Assembly: GCF_000015265.1 (NCBI RefSeq)
Contig: NC_008699.1
Coordinates: forward strand, 3,348,001-3,412,000
Direction: 5' to 3'
Length of the DNA: 64,000 nt
From: Nocardioides sp. JS614
Lineage (GTDB): Bacteria; Actinomycetota; Actinomycetes; Propionibacteriales; Nocardioidaceae
The notes under the pieces were generated by a model, which saw only the letters and a list, made by a program, of their open reading frames with translations, was not told the origin of the DNA and ran no database searches. A program made the translations under genes and the position numbers. How positions within the stretch are numbered: the first letter of the stretch is position 1; every line of letters starts with the position of its first letter. Below are positions 43,439 through 50,728 of this stretch, piece by piece.

Positions 43439-43813
43439 TCATGAGCTGCTGCTCCAGTCTCTGTCGGTCGATCGGGGGTGTGGTGCCGTGCCGTCTGCCG
43501 AGCCGAGGTACTCCCCCACCGGTGCACTGGAGAGCCCGGTCGTGACCCGGAGGGCCCGGCCGAACGCCTTCCGGCGCACCGCGAGGTCGTAACACTCCAT
43601 GGTGGGGTGCAGGTGCGCTCCCCGCCCGGGTGCGGTGGCTGCCGGATCGGGTACGACGGCCGGGTGGCCGTGCGCATCCGAGCCGACGGTCACGCGGACC
43701 AGCTCGTTCTTCGCGGCCCGCTTCCGGCACCCGACACACGTCCGGACCGGGCCTGGCAGGCTGGAGGGTTCGGGGCATGCAGAAGGGATGTGTTCACGCG
43801 CCACTGGCGACAA
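43439..43813 (-). CDS. ylxR: YlxR-family RNA-binding protein
   Basis: 124 aa as read from TTG 43813. The family core is PVRTCVGCRKRAAKNELVRV, then GRGAHLHPTMECYDLAVRRKAFGRAL. The protein binds RNA and in some bacteria affects rnpB or transcription. The first 20 residues are not conserved, so the start may be an internal codon. The C-terminal serine-rich tail is unusual. It lies between nusA and infB, the standard place. Confidence 0.85.
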   Translation of the reverse strand: MSPVAREHIPSACPEPSSLPGPVRTCVGCRKRAAKNELVRVTVGSDAHGHPAVVPDPAATAPGRGAHLHPTMECYDLAVRRKAFGRALRVTTGLSSAPVGEYLGSADGTAPHPRSTDRDWSSSS

Positions 43814-43877
43814 CCCTACCGCGATCGGGCCACCCTTATCGAACCGGGGACCCGTGGTGCCGCGATCCCGCCGCTCC

Positions 43878-44861
43878 TCAGGCGTCGCTGCCGGCTTCGG
43901 CCTCGTCGCTCCTGATATCGATGCGCCAGCCGGTGAGGCGGGCGGCCAGGCGGGCGTTCTGGCCCTCCTTGCCGATCGCGAGGGAGAGCTGGAAGTCCGG
44001 CACCACGACGCGCGCGGACTTCGCGGCCGCGTCGACGATCTCGACGGACGTGACCCGCGCCGGTGAGAGCGCGTGCGCGACCATCTCGGCGGGGTCCTCG
44101 GACCAGTCGACGATGTCGATCTTCTCGCCGTGCAGCTCGGACATCACCGCACGCACGCGCGAGCCCATCGGGCCGATGCAGGCGCCCTTGGCGTTCACCC
44201 CGGGCACGGTCGAGCGGACCGCGAGCTTGGTGCGGTGCCCGGCCTCGCGGGCGATCGCGGCGATCTCGACCGTGCCGTCGGCGATCTCGGGCACCTCCAG
44301 CGCGAACAGCTTCTTGACGAGGTTCGGGTGCGAGCGCGACAGCGTGATCTGCGGCCCGCGCATGCCCTTGCGGACCGACACGACCAGGCACTTGATCCGG
44401 GTGCCGTGGTCGTAGCGCTCCCCCGGCACCCGCTCGCCGACCGGCAGCAGCGCCTCGAGCTTGCCGAGGTCGACCATCACGTCGTCGGGGTTGCGGCCCT
44501 GCTGGATGATCCCCGAGATGATGTCGCCCTCCTTGCCGGAGAACTCACCGAACCGGACGTCGTCCTCGGCGTCGCGCAGCCGCTGGAGCATGATCTGCTT
44601 CGCCGTCGTCGCCGCGATCCGGCCGAACCCGGCCGGGGTGTCGTCGTACTCGCCGACGGCATTGCCCTCCTCGTCGACCTCCGAGGCGAGCACGGTCACG
44701 TGGCCGCTCTTGCGGTCCAGCACGACGCGCGCCTGCTCGTGCGCACCCGGCGACTTGTGGTACGCCGTGAGCAGGGCCTGCTCGATCGCCTCGACGAGCA
44801 CGTCGAAGGAGATCTCCTTCTCCCGCTCGAGCATCCGCAGGATGCTCATGTCGATGTCCAT
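43878..44861 (-). CDS. nusA: Transcription factor NusA
   Basis: 327 aa, the short actinobacterial form without C-terminal acidic repeats. N-terminal RNA polymerase-binding domain (residues about 1-115), S1 domain (about 120-190, GIIQQGRNPDDVMVDLG), then two KH domains (PGVNAKGACIGPMGSRVRAVMSELHGEKIDIV; LSLAIGKEGQNARLAARLTGWRIDI). It modulates pausing, termination and antitermination. The start shares one base with the rimP stop (TGATG). Confidence 0.95.
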   Translation of the reverse strand: MDIDMSILRMLEREKEISFDVLVEAIEQALLTAYHKSPGAHEQARVVLDRKSGHVTVLASEVDEEGNAVGEYDDTPAGFGRIAATTAKQIMLQRLRDAEDDVRFGEFSGKEGDIISGIIQQGRNPDDVMVDLGKLEALLPVGERVPGERYDHGTRIKCLVVSVRKGMRGPQITLSRSHPNLVKKLFALEVPEIADGTVEIAAIAREAGHRTKLAVRSTVPGVNAKGACIGPMGSRVRAVMSELHGEKIDIVDWSEDPAEMVAHALSPARVTSVEIVDAAAKSARVVVPDFQLSLAIGKEGQNARLAARLTGWRIDIRSDEAEAGSDA

Positions 44862-45388
44862 CAGGCCTCCCCCGCCTCGTCGTCTCCGCCGTCGTCTCCG
44901 TCATCGCCCGGCCCGTCCGTGGGCCGGTTGAACTCGACCTGCACCAGCGCCTTCTTCACCTCGGCGTAGGCGACCTGCTGGCGCGTGCCGCCGACGTCGA
45001 GCGTGACCTGCTCCTCGTTGCTGTCGAGGATCCGTCCGGTGGCCGCCCGACCGTCGGCGAAGGCGACCTTCACCAGGCGGCCGGCGTTGCGCCGCCAGTG
45101 CCGGGGCAGGGTCAGCGGCCGGTCGACACCCCGCGAGGTGACCTCGAGCGTGTAGGGCTGCTCGCCCATCACCTCGGAGCCGTCGAGCACCCGGTTGACC
45201 TCGCGAGTCGCCTCGGCGACCTCGTCCAGCGTGACCCCGCCGTCCTTGTCGACGGCGACGCGCAGGATCCGCCGCTTGCCGGCGGGGGTGATCTCGACGG
45301 CCTCGATGTCGAGGCCCAGGGCACGCAGGGGGTCGTCGAGCTCGGCCTCGATCTGGCCCCGGGTGGCGTCCTGGTTGGCACTGCTCAC
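44861..45388 (-). CDS. rimP: Ribosome maturation factor RimP
   Basis: 175 aa. Blocks LDIEAVEITPAGKRRILRVAVDKDGGVTLDEVAEATREV and YTLEVTSRGVDRPLTLPRHWRRN define the N-terminal and SH3-like domains. The C-terminal 30 residues are almost all Gly, Asp and Glu. It starts the rimP-nusA-ylxR-infB-rbfA-truB series. A GGAGG ribosome site precedes ATG 45388. Confidence 0.94.
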   Translation of the reverse strand: MSSANQDATRGQIEAELDDPLRALGLDIEAVEITPAGKRRILRVAVDKDGGVTLDEVAEATREVNRVLDGSEVMGEQPYTLEVTSRGVDRPLTLPRHWRRNAGRLVKVAFADGRAATGRILDSNEEQVTLDVGGTRQQVAYAEVKKALVQVEFNRPTDGPGDDGDDGGDDEAGEA

Positions 45389-45448
45389 GAGTGGGCGACC
45401 TCCTTGTGCTGTTGTTGATCGTCAACGATAGCGGCTGGCCGGTCTCGG

Positions 45449-45454
45449 TAGGGT
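45449..45454 (+). promoter_or_regulatory. -10 element TAGGGT, leaderless lipoprotein gene
   Basis: TAGGGT, 7 nt, then GTG at 45462. Confidence 0.45.
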
Positions 45455-45461
45455 CTTCGCC

Positions 45462-45908
45462 GTGCCCGCCGGTCCTCGTCTCGCCCGCCGCACGACGCTC
45501 GCCCTGTCCGTCGGTGCGGCCGTCGGCTCGGTGGTCGTCGCGGGCTGCGACGACGACTCCGGCGTGCCCGAGGGCGTCGGGCCCACCGCGACCCCCGATC
45601 CCGACCCCGACGTCGCGCTCGTGGAGCGGGTGCTCGACGAGCTCTCCGCGGCGCTGCGGCACGCGTCCTCGGCCGGCGCGGCGGGTCTGGTCGCGCTGCA
45701 CCGGGCGCACATCGACGCGCTGGACGGGACGCCGGTCGGGTCGACGCCCGGCCGACCGGTCCCGGCCGGCGACCTGCGGCGCCGCGAGCGCCGGCTCCAG
45801 GGGCACCTGGTGGAGGCGGCCGTGGCCGCCGAGAGCGGTGCCCTGGCCGGGCTGCTGGCCTCGATGAGCGCCGCCGTCGCGCAGCGGCTGGCGGGCGAGG
45901 ATGGCTGA
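45462..45908 (+). CDS. Predicted lipoprotein, helical
   Basis: 148 aa. A twin-Arg/hydrophobic signal ends in the lipobox VVAGC with Cys29, then an Asp/Pro linker (DDDSGVPEGVGPTATPDPDPD) and a helical domain. This gene and the next overlap by 8 nt and correspond to a pair found beside rimP in other Actinobacteria (for example mycobacteria). Function unknown; anchoring outside the membrane is inferred from the lipobox. Confidence 0.75.
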   Translation: MPAGPRLARRTTLALSVGAAVGSVVVAGCDDDSGVPEGVGPTATPDPDPDVALVERVLDELSAALRHASSAGAAGLVALHRAHIDALDGTPVGSTPGRPVPAGDLRRRERRLQGHLVEAAVAAESGALAGLLASMSAAVAQRLAGEDG

Positions 45909-46332
45909 GCTCGACGCGCTGCAGATCGCGCTGGCCGCCGAGCATGCAGCCGTCTACGTGTACGGCGCGCTCGGCGGCCGCACCTCACGGTCCGCGACCC
46001 CCGAGCTGTTCGCGTCGGTCGTCCGGGCGTACGACGCGCACCGGGCCCGGCGTGACCGGCTCACCGCCACGATCCTCGACGAGGGGGCCGAGCCGGTCGC
46101 CGCGGAGCCGGCGTACGAGCTGCCCCGCCTTGACACGCCCGCCCAGGTGGACCGGGCGGCGCTCGCCGTGGAGCGCGCCTGCGCGGCGACCTACGCCTAC
46201 CTGGTGGAGCACACCGTGGGCGAGCAGCGGCGCAGCGCGGTCGGGGCGCTGAACGAAGCAGCGGTCCGCGAACTCGTCTTCCGGGGAACTCCCGAGATGT
46301 TCCCCGGAAGAGACGAGTACGCGGACCGCTGA
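45901..46332 (+). CDS. DUF4439 ferritin-like protein
   Basis: 143 aa. The ferritin-like fold shows in ALQIALAAEHAAVYVYGALGG near the N-terminus and RACAATYAYLVEHTVGEQRRSAVGALNEAAVRELVFRGTPEMFPG at the end. Metal-binding Glu/His (AEHAAVY) are present, but iron binding is unproven. It overlaps the lipoprotein gene by 8 nt. The last 24 codons contain a long inverted repeat that may end transcription. Confidence 0.85.
   Translation: MAELDALQIALAAEHAAVYVYGALGGRTSRSATPELFASVVRAYDAHRARRDRLTATILDEGAEPVAAEPAYELPRLDTPAQVDRAALAVERACAATYAYLVEHTVGEQRRSAVGALNEAAVRELVFRGTPEMFPGRDEYADR
46260..46330 (+). terminator. Long inverted repeat across the 3' end of the DUF4439 gene
   Basis: Arms 46260-46289 (AGCGGTCCGCGAACTCGTCT...) and 46299-46330 are complementary over 30 bp with one mismatch and a 2-nt bulge; the loop is 9 nt. 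The right arm runs to the stop codon. It could act as an intrinsic-like terminator or RNA stabiliser inside coding sequence. No U-tract follows. Confidence 0.55.
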
Positions 46333-46484
46333 GGCCTGGACGTGGCCGTTCGAGCGGATCCCGCCGGGATGTGGGGGGACTGGCGGGAGGACCGCTCTTG
46401 CAAAAGCATGCAACACGGCCGCCGGAAGCGCGACCGGACCCCAACCTCACGTTTTCGCATTGCACAAACCTGCAGAACCGCAGG

Positions 46485-47198
46485 TCAGAGCCACCCTGTG
46501 ACGAGGTCTCCGATCTCGGCCAACCGGTGCGCGACCCCGTCCGGGACCCCCTCGGTGTGCCCGACCTGGTGGGGCGGGATCGCGCTGAGCGGGATGTGCA
46601 CCGCCCGCATCCCTGCGTTCTGGGCGCCCCAGACGTCCTCGAACAGCCGGTCCCCGACGTACACGCAGCGGGCGGGATCGCTGACCCCGATCGCGTCCAT
46701 CGCCGCACGGAAGGCCAGCGGCGAGGGCTTGGTCCACGCGATCTCGCTGGTGTAGACGTCGCCGTCGAGCAGCCGGTCGACGCCGTCGCGGCGGAACCAC
46801 CTCTCGTGCCAGTCCCGCGGCCAGATCGTGTTCGAGAGCACGCCGACCTTCAGCCCGAGCTCGTGGAGCCGCTCGAAGAGCGGGCCGGCTTCGGGGTCGG
46901 TGAGCGTGTGCGGCTCCCAGAACTCGTAGTAGGCGGTGAGCAGCTCGGGGTCGTGCTCGAGCCCGGCCTCGGTGAACAGGTCCGCGACCGTCGCGCTCCG
47001 GTGCTCGTCGCGAGACCGGCCCCAGACCGCATCGCCGGCGGCGTGCAGACGCTCGCGGGAGACCTCGACGTCGTGGTCGGCGTTCACCACGGCCTGGGCG
47101 AGCGCCAGCGACTCCGCGTGGAAGTCGATGTCGTGCCAGGCCGTGAGCGTGCCGCCCCAGTCGAAGACGACCGCGTCGAGCGAGCCGGGGGCGTTCAT
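46485..47198 (-). CDS. HAD-superfamily hydrolase
   Basis: 237 aa. Motif I is VVFDWGGTLT near residue 14: the nucleophile Asp is there but the usual second Asp (DxD) is Gly. Motif II is VGVLSNT, motif III K in WTKPSPLAF, motif IV VGDRLFEDVWGA. The cap is inserted after motif I (HAD-IA). Likely a phosphatase on a small phosphate ester; the Gly change occurs in some HAD groups and may lower phosphatase turnover. It overlaps the proS stop by 4 nt. Confidence 0.85.
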   Translation of the reverse strand: MNAPGSLDAVVFDWGGTLTAWHDIDFHAESLALAQAVVNADHDVEVSRERLHAAGDAVWGRSRDEHRSATVADLFTEAGLEHDPELLTAYYEFWEPHTLTDPEAGPLFERLHELGLKVGVLSNTIWPRDWHERWFRRDGVDRLLDGDVYTSEIAWTKPSPLAFRAAMDAIGVSDPARCVYVGDRLFEDVWGAQNAGMRAVHIPLSAIPPHQVGHTEGVPDGVAHRLAEIGDLVTGWL

Positions 47199-48964
47199 GC
47201 CCTCACGATGGCGATCACCCGGTCGACCAGGTGGTCGGCCGGCACGTCCTGCCGCTGGCCGGTACGTCGGTCCTTGACCTCGATCGTGCCCGCGGCGAGG
47301 CCCTTGCCGACCACGACGATCGTCGGGACACCGATCAGCTCGGCGTCCTTGAACTTCACCCCCGGGCTGACCTTGGGCCGGTCGTCGTAGAGCACCTCGA
47401 CACCCTGCTTGTCGAGCTCGTGCGCGATCCGCTCGGCCGCCGCGAAGACGTGCTCGTCCTTGCCGGTGGCGACGATGTGGACGTCGGCGGGCGCGACCTC
47501 CCGCGGCCAGGCCAGGCCCAGCTCGTCGTGGGTGCCCTCGGCGATGGCGGCCACGGCGCGCGAGGGCCCGATGCCGTAGGAGCCCATGGTCACCGTGACG
47601 AGCTTGCCCTGCTCGTCGAGGACCTTGAGGTCGAGGGCGTCGGCGTACTTGCGGCCGAGCTGGAAGATGTGGCCCATCTCGATGCCGCGGGCGGTCTCGA
47701 GGGTGCCGCCGTCGCCGCGCGGGCAGGGGTCGCCGTCGCGGACCTCGGCCACCTCGATCAGGCCGTCGCCGGAGAAGTCGCGGCCGGCCACCAGGTCGAT
47801 GACATGGCTGCCGGCGGCGTCGGCTCCGGTCACCCAGCGGGTGCCCTCGACGACCCGTGGGTCGAGCAGGTAGCGCACGCCGGCCGGCTTCTTCTCCCCC
47901 AGCGCCCCGGGGCCGATGTAGCCCTTGGCCAGGGTCGGGCGGGCCGCGAAGTCCGCCTCGCCGAACGGCTCGAAGACGACGCCCTCGCCGAGGTGGGCCT
48001 CGAGCCGCTTGGCGTCGACCTCGCGGTCGCCGGGCAGGCCGACGGCCAGCGCCTCGGTGGCGCCGTCGGGGTGGTGGACCGAGAACACCACGTTCTTCAG
48101 GGTGTCCGACGCCGCCCAGGGGCGGTCCTCGCGGGGGAACCGCTCGTTGAGGTGGGCCACGAGCGTCTCGATCGTGGGCGTGTCGGGAGTCTGCTCGGCG
48201 TGGGCGGCGGGCGCGTCGTCGTACGGCACGGGCGGGATCGGCGGCGAGTGCACGGCCTCGACGTTCGCGGCGTAGTCGCACAACGTGCAGCGCACGTAGG
48301 TGTCCTCTCCGACGCTCGCCTTGGCGAGGAACTCCTCGGACTTCGACCCGCCCATCGCGCCGGACATCGCCTCGACGATGACGTACTCGAACCCGAGGCG
48401 GTCGAAGATCCGCACGTAGGCGTCGCGGTGCTTCTGGTAGCTCACGTCGAGGCCGGCGTCGTCGACGTCGAACGAGTAGGAGTCCTTCATCACGAACTCG
48501 CGCCCGCGCAGCAGCCCGGCGCGGGGTCGCGCCTCGTCGCGGTACTTCGTCTGGATCTGGTAGATCGAGAGCGGCAGGTCCTTGTAGGAGGAGTAGAGGT
48601 CCTTCACGACGAGCGTGAACATCTCCTCGTGGGTCGGGCCGAGGAGGTAGTCGGCGCCCTTGCGGTCCTGGAGCCGGAAGATGCCGTCGCCGTACTCCGT
48701 CCACCGGTTGGTCGCCTCGTAGGGCTCGCGCGGCAGCAGCGCCGGGAACAGCATCTCCTGGGCGCCGATCGCGTCCATCTCCTCGCGGATGACGTTCTCG
48801 ATCTTGCGGAGCACCCTCAGGCCCAGCGGCAGCCAGGTGTAGATGCCGGGGGCGGCGCGGCGGATGTAGCCGGCGCGGACGAGCAGCCGGTGCGACGGCA
48901 CCTCGGCGTCCGCGGGGTCCTCTCGCAGGGTCCGCACGAACAGGCTCGACATCCGCATGATCAT
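47195..48964 (-). CDS. proS: Prolyl-tRNA synthetase
   Basis: 589-aa class II synthetase of the bacterial type with an editing (INS/YbaK-like) insertion at about residues 220-400. Motif 1 is near VIREEMDAIGAQEMLFPALLPREPY, motif 2 KYRDEARPRAGLLRGREFVMKDSYSF, motif 3 MGSYGIGPSRAVAAIAE. ATG 48964 begins the conserved MIMRMSSLFVRTLREDPADAEVPSH; ATGs three and five codons on are alternatives. Confidence 0.95.
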   Translation of the reverse strand: MIMRMSSLFVRTLREDPADAEVPSHRLLVRAGYIRRAAPGIYTWLPLGLRVLRKIENVIREEMDAIGAQEMLFPALLPREPYEATNRWTEYGDGIFRLQDRKGADYLLGPTHEEMFTLVVKDLYSSYKDLPLSIYQIQTKYRDEARPRAGLLRGREFVMKDSYSFDVDDAGLDVSYQKHRDAYVRIFDRLGFEYVIVEAMSGAMGGSKSEEFLAKASVGEDTYVRCTLCDYAANVEAVHSPPIPPVPYDDAPAAHAEQTPDTPTIETLVAHLNERFPREDRPWAASDTLKNVVFSVHHPDGATEALAVGLPGDREVDAKRLEAHLGEGVVFEPFGEADFAARPTLAKGYIGPGALGEKKPAGVRYLLDPRVVEGTRWVTGADAAGSHVIDLVAGRDFSGDGLIEVAEVRDGDPCPRGDGGTLETARGIEMGHIFQLGRKYADALDLKVLDEQGKLVTVTMGSYGIGPSRAVAAIAEGTHDELGLAWPREVAPADVHIVATGKDEHVFAAAERIAHELDKQGVEVLYDDRPKVSPGVKFKDAELIGVPTIVVVGKGLAAGTIEVKDRRTGQRQDVPADHLVDRVIAIVRA

Positions 48965-49080
48965 CTCGGGGCCCCCGCGGAGGCGCGAGCGCAGCGAGCG
49001 GCTTCGTGGGGTGAGATCATGCGGAGAAGGCTACTTGTTCGGGACTGCAACCTTCGCCCGGGTTATGGCGTCTGGCGGGT

Positions 49081-49143
49081 ATGAGGTCCTTCCTGCTCGC
49101 AGGTGCGGCGCTGCCCCTGGCCGCCTGTGCGTCGGACCGGTGA
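49081..49143 (+). pseudogene. Truncated lipoprotein or 20-residue lipopeptide
   Basis: An ATG at 49081 reads a 20-residue peptide that is a lipoprotein signal: Arg, hydrophobic run FLLAGAALPLAAC with the lipobox LAAC, then ASDR and a TGA. The stop is directly followed by the 90-bp repeat. Either the repeat inserted into a lipoprotein gene or this is a micro-lipopeptide. The ribosome site is weak. In the 345-bp gap 48965-49309 nothing else but the repeat is seen. Confidence 0.35.
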
Positions 49144-49233
49144 CGGTTTCCCCGGTTCACCGGGGAAACCGGAACTGTTCGGCCGAAGTTTCGGGCCAGA
49201 TGTTCCAACTTCCCCGGTTACCCGGGGAAACCG
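49144..49233. repeat. 90-bp structured repeat, copy 2
   Basis: Same length and orientation as the copy at 31141-31230. Outer hairpins CCCCGGT-TC-ACCGGGG type and CCCCGG-TTAC-CCGGGG; inner stem CCGA/TCGG around an AGTT loop where copy 1 has AACT. Most differences keep pairing or lie in loops, which implies the RNA or DNA structure is what is conserved. Confidence 0.85.
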
Positions 49234-49309
49234 CCCGACGCCTGTCGCCCGCGGGGCCACTCGACCTGGCGCGTGCTTCCTCGTCCTCGCGAGCTCGGGC
49301 GAGGCGCGC

Positions 49310-50155
49310 TCAGAACATGACCGTGGCGAACCGGGCGGTCTCGCGGAAGCCGACCCGCTCGTAGGCCGCGCGCGCGGGAGCGTTCCACTCGTTGACGTAG
49401 AGCGACACGGATGGGGCGATCTCGCGGCGGACCAGGTCGACCACCGCGGCCATGCCAGCGGTCGCGAGTCCCTCGCCGCGCCGGTCCGGCGGGACGAAGA
49501 CGCCCTGGACCTGGGCGGCGTAGGGCGTCGCGCAGGCGACCTCGGCCTTGAACACCAGCCGGCCTCCGTCGAACCGGGCGAAGGACCAACCCCGGTTGAC
49601 CAGCTGGAGGACGCGGGCGCGGTACAGCTCAGCACCGCCGCCGTCCTCCGGCGAGATCCCGACCTCCTCGGTGTACATCGCGACGCAGGCCGGGTAGAGC
49701 TCGGCCAGGTCGGCCCGGACGGTACGGCGTACGAGCGGGTCCGGCTCGACCAACGGGGCCGCGGCGATCTCCAGGTGCGGCTGCTCCCAGCGGGTCTCCC
49801 GGGGCCGGCCCCAGGTCGGGGCGACGCCGTTCCAGAACTCCCGGACCGCCGCCTGCGGCCCGACGATGGTCGAGACGCTGCGGTTGCGGGTCAGCGCCCG
49901 CTCCGCGAACGCAGCGGCGTCGTCGGGGGTCGCCTCGACCGGGACCAGGTTCGCGCCGACGTGGCAGGCGGCGGCGAGCTCGCCGTCGTCGAAGCGGCCC
50001 CACATCTCGCCGCCCAGCCAACGCGGCTCGAGGTTCGTGGTCGTGGCGCGGTAGTCGACGAAGGCGTTCACGACCGGGCTCCTGCGCGCGAGCGCGAGGA
50101 ACGCGTCGAGGTCGGCCGGCCCGAGCGGACGGACGCCGTGGCGGGTCGTGAGCAC
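49310..50155 (-). CDS. GNAT-family acetyltransferase with DUF4081-type N-terminus
   Basis: 281 aa. The N-terminal half (RPLGPADLDAFLALARRSPVVNAFVDYR...ACHVGANLVPV) is the DUF4081-like module; the C-terminal GNAT has VQGVFVPPDRRGEGLATAGMAAVVDLVRR and NEWNAPARAAYERVGFRETARFATVMF. In other Actinobacteria it follows ispG directly; here three genes lie between. The GTG at 50155 is 6 nt from TAGGCT. Substrate unknown. Confidence 0.88.
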   Translation of the reverse strand: MLTTRHGVRPLGPADLDAFLALARRSPVVNAFVDYRATTTNLEPRWLGGEMWGRFDDGELAAACHVGANLVPVEATPDDAAAFAERALTRNRSVSTIVGPQAAVREFWNGVAPTWGRPRETRWEQPHLEIAAAPLVEPDPLVRRTVRADLAELYPACVAMYTEEVGISPEDGGGAELYRARVLQLVNRGWSFARFDGGRLVFKAEVACATPYAAQVQGVFVPPDRRGEGLATAGMAAVVDLVRREIAPSVSLYVNEWNAPARAAYERVGFRETARFATVMF

Positions 50156-50161
50156 GGCCGA

Positions 50162-50167
50162 AGCCTA
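50162..50167 (-). promoter_or_regulatory. -10 element TAGGCT, leaderless GNAT gene
   Basis: TAGGCT on the minus strand, 6 nt, then GTG at 50155. Confidence 0.45.
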
Positions 50168-50191
50168 CGTCGTGATCGGGCCGGCGACCCG

Positions 50192-50701
50192 TCAGATCCC
50201 GTCGATGACGGCGCGACGTCGCTCGTCCCGCTCGGCCTGGGTGATCAGCCCCTCCTCGAGGAGCCGGTCCAGCTCGCGCAGCCGCTCGCCCGCCGGCGGC
50301 ACGGCCGGCGTCGGCGGCTGGGTGGGAGGTTGCGCGCCAGGCCGGGCGGGAGGCTGGCGCAGGTTGGCCGCGAGGTACGTCGCCTCGAAGCCGTCGTCGG
50401 TGAGCACGGTCATGATCGTGGCATCGTCCTCGTTCATGCCGGCCTCACGCGCCATCTTGCGGGCGGTGGAGATCTTCCAGGCCAGCACGAGCCCGCTGAC
50501 CACCAGGCCGATCACGAACAGCGCGACCATCGCGCCCCCGATGCCGTCGCCGCCGGAGCCGAGCCCGCCGTCCTCGTAGCTGCGGTGCCAGCTGCCGTTG
50601 ACGTAGGTGCAGGTCGGCAGCTCACCCTCGGCGTTCGTCCGGAAGCACCACGCCGGCGGGTTGCCGGGGTCGAGCACCGTGAGCAACGCGGTCCGCAGCA
50701 T
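50192..50701 (-). CDS. SHOCT-domain membrane protein
   Basis: 169 aa. An N-terminal extracytoplasmic segment with two Cys (CFRTNAEGELPTC) precedes one membrane helix (about residues 57-78). A cytoplasmic part, a Pro-rich linker and a C-terminal SHOCT motif (RLRELDRLLEEGLITQAERDERRRAVI) follow. Function unknown; SHOCT is an oligomerisation-type helical motif. ATG 50701 is favoured because TAGGGT lies 7 nt upstream; GTG 50710 falls on that hexamer. Confidence 0.75.
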   Translation of the reverse strand: MLRTALLTVLDPGNPPAWCFRTNAEGELPTCTYVNGSWHRSYEDGGLGSGGDGIGGAMVALFVIGLVVSGLVLAWKISTARKMAREAGMNEDDATIMTVLTDDGFEATYLAANLRQPPARPGAQPPTQPPTPAVPPAGERLRELDRLLEEGLITQAERDERRRAVIDGI

Positions 50702-50708
50702 GGGCGAC

Positions 50709-50714
50709 ACCCTA
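50709..50714 (-). promoter_or_regulatory. -10 element TAGGGT, leaderless SHOCT gene
   Basis: TAGGGT on the minus strand, 7 nt, then ATG at 50701. Confidence 0.4.
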
Positions 50715-50728
50715 GGACAGTCCGGGGA

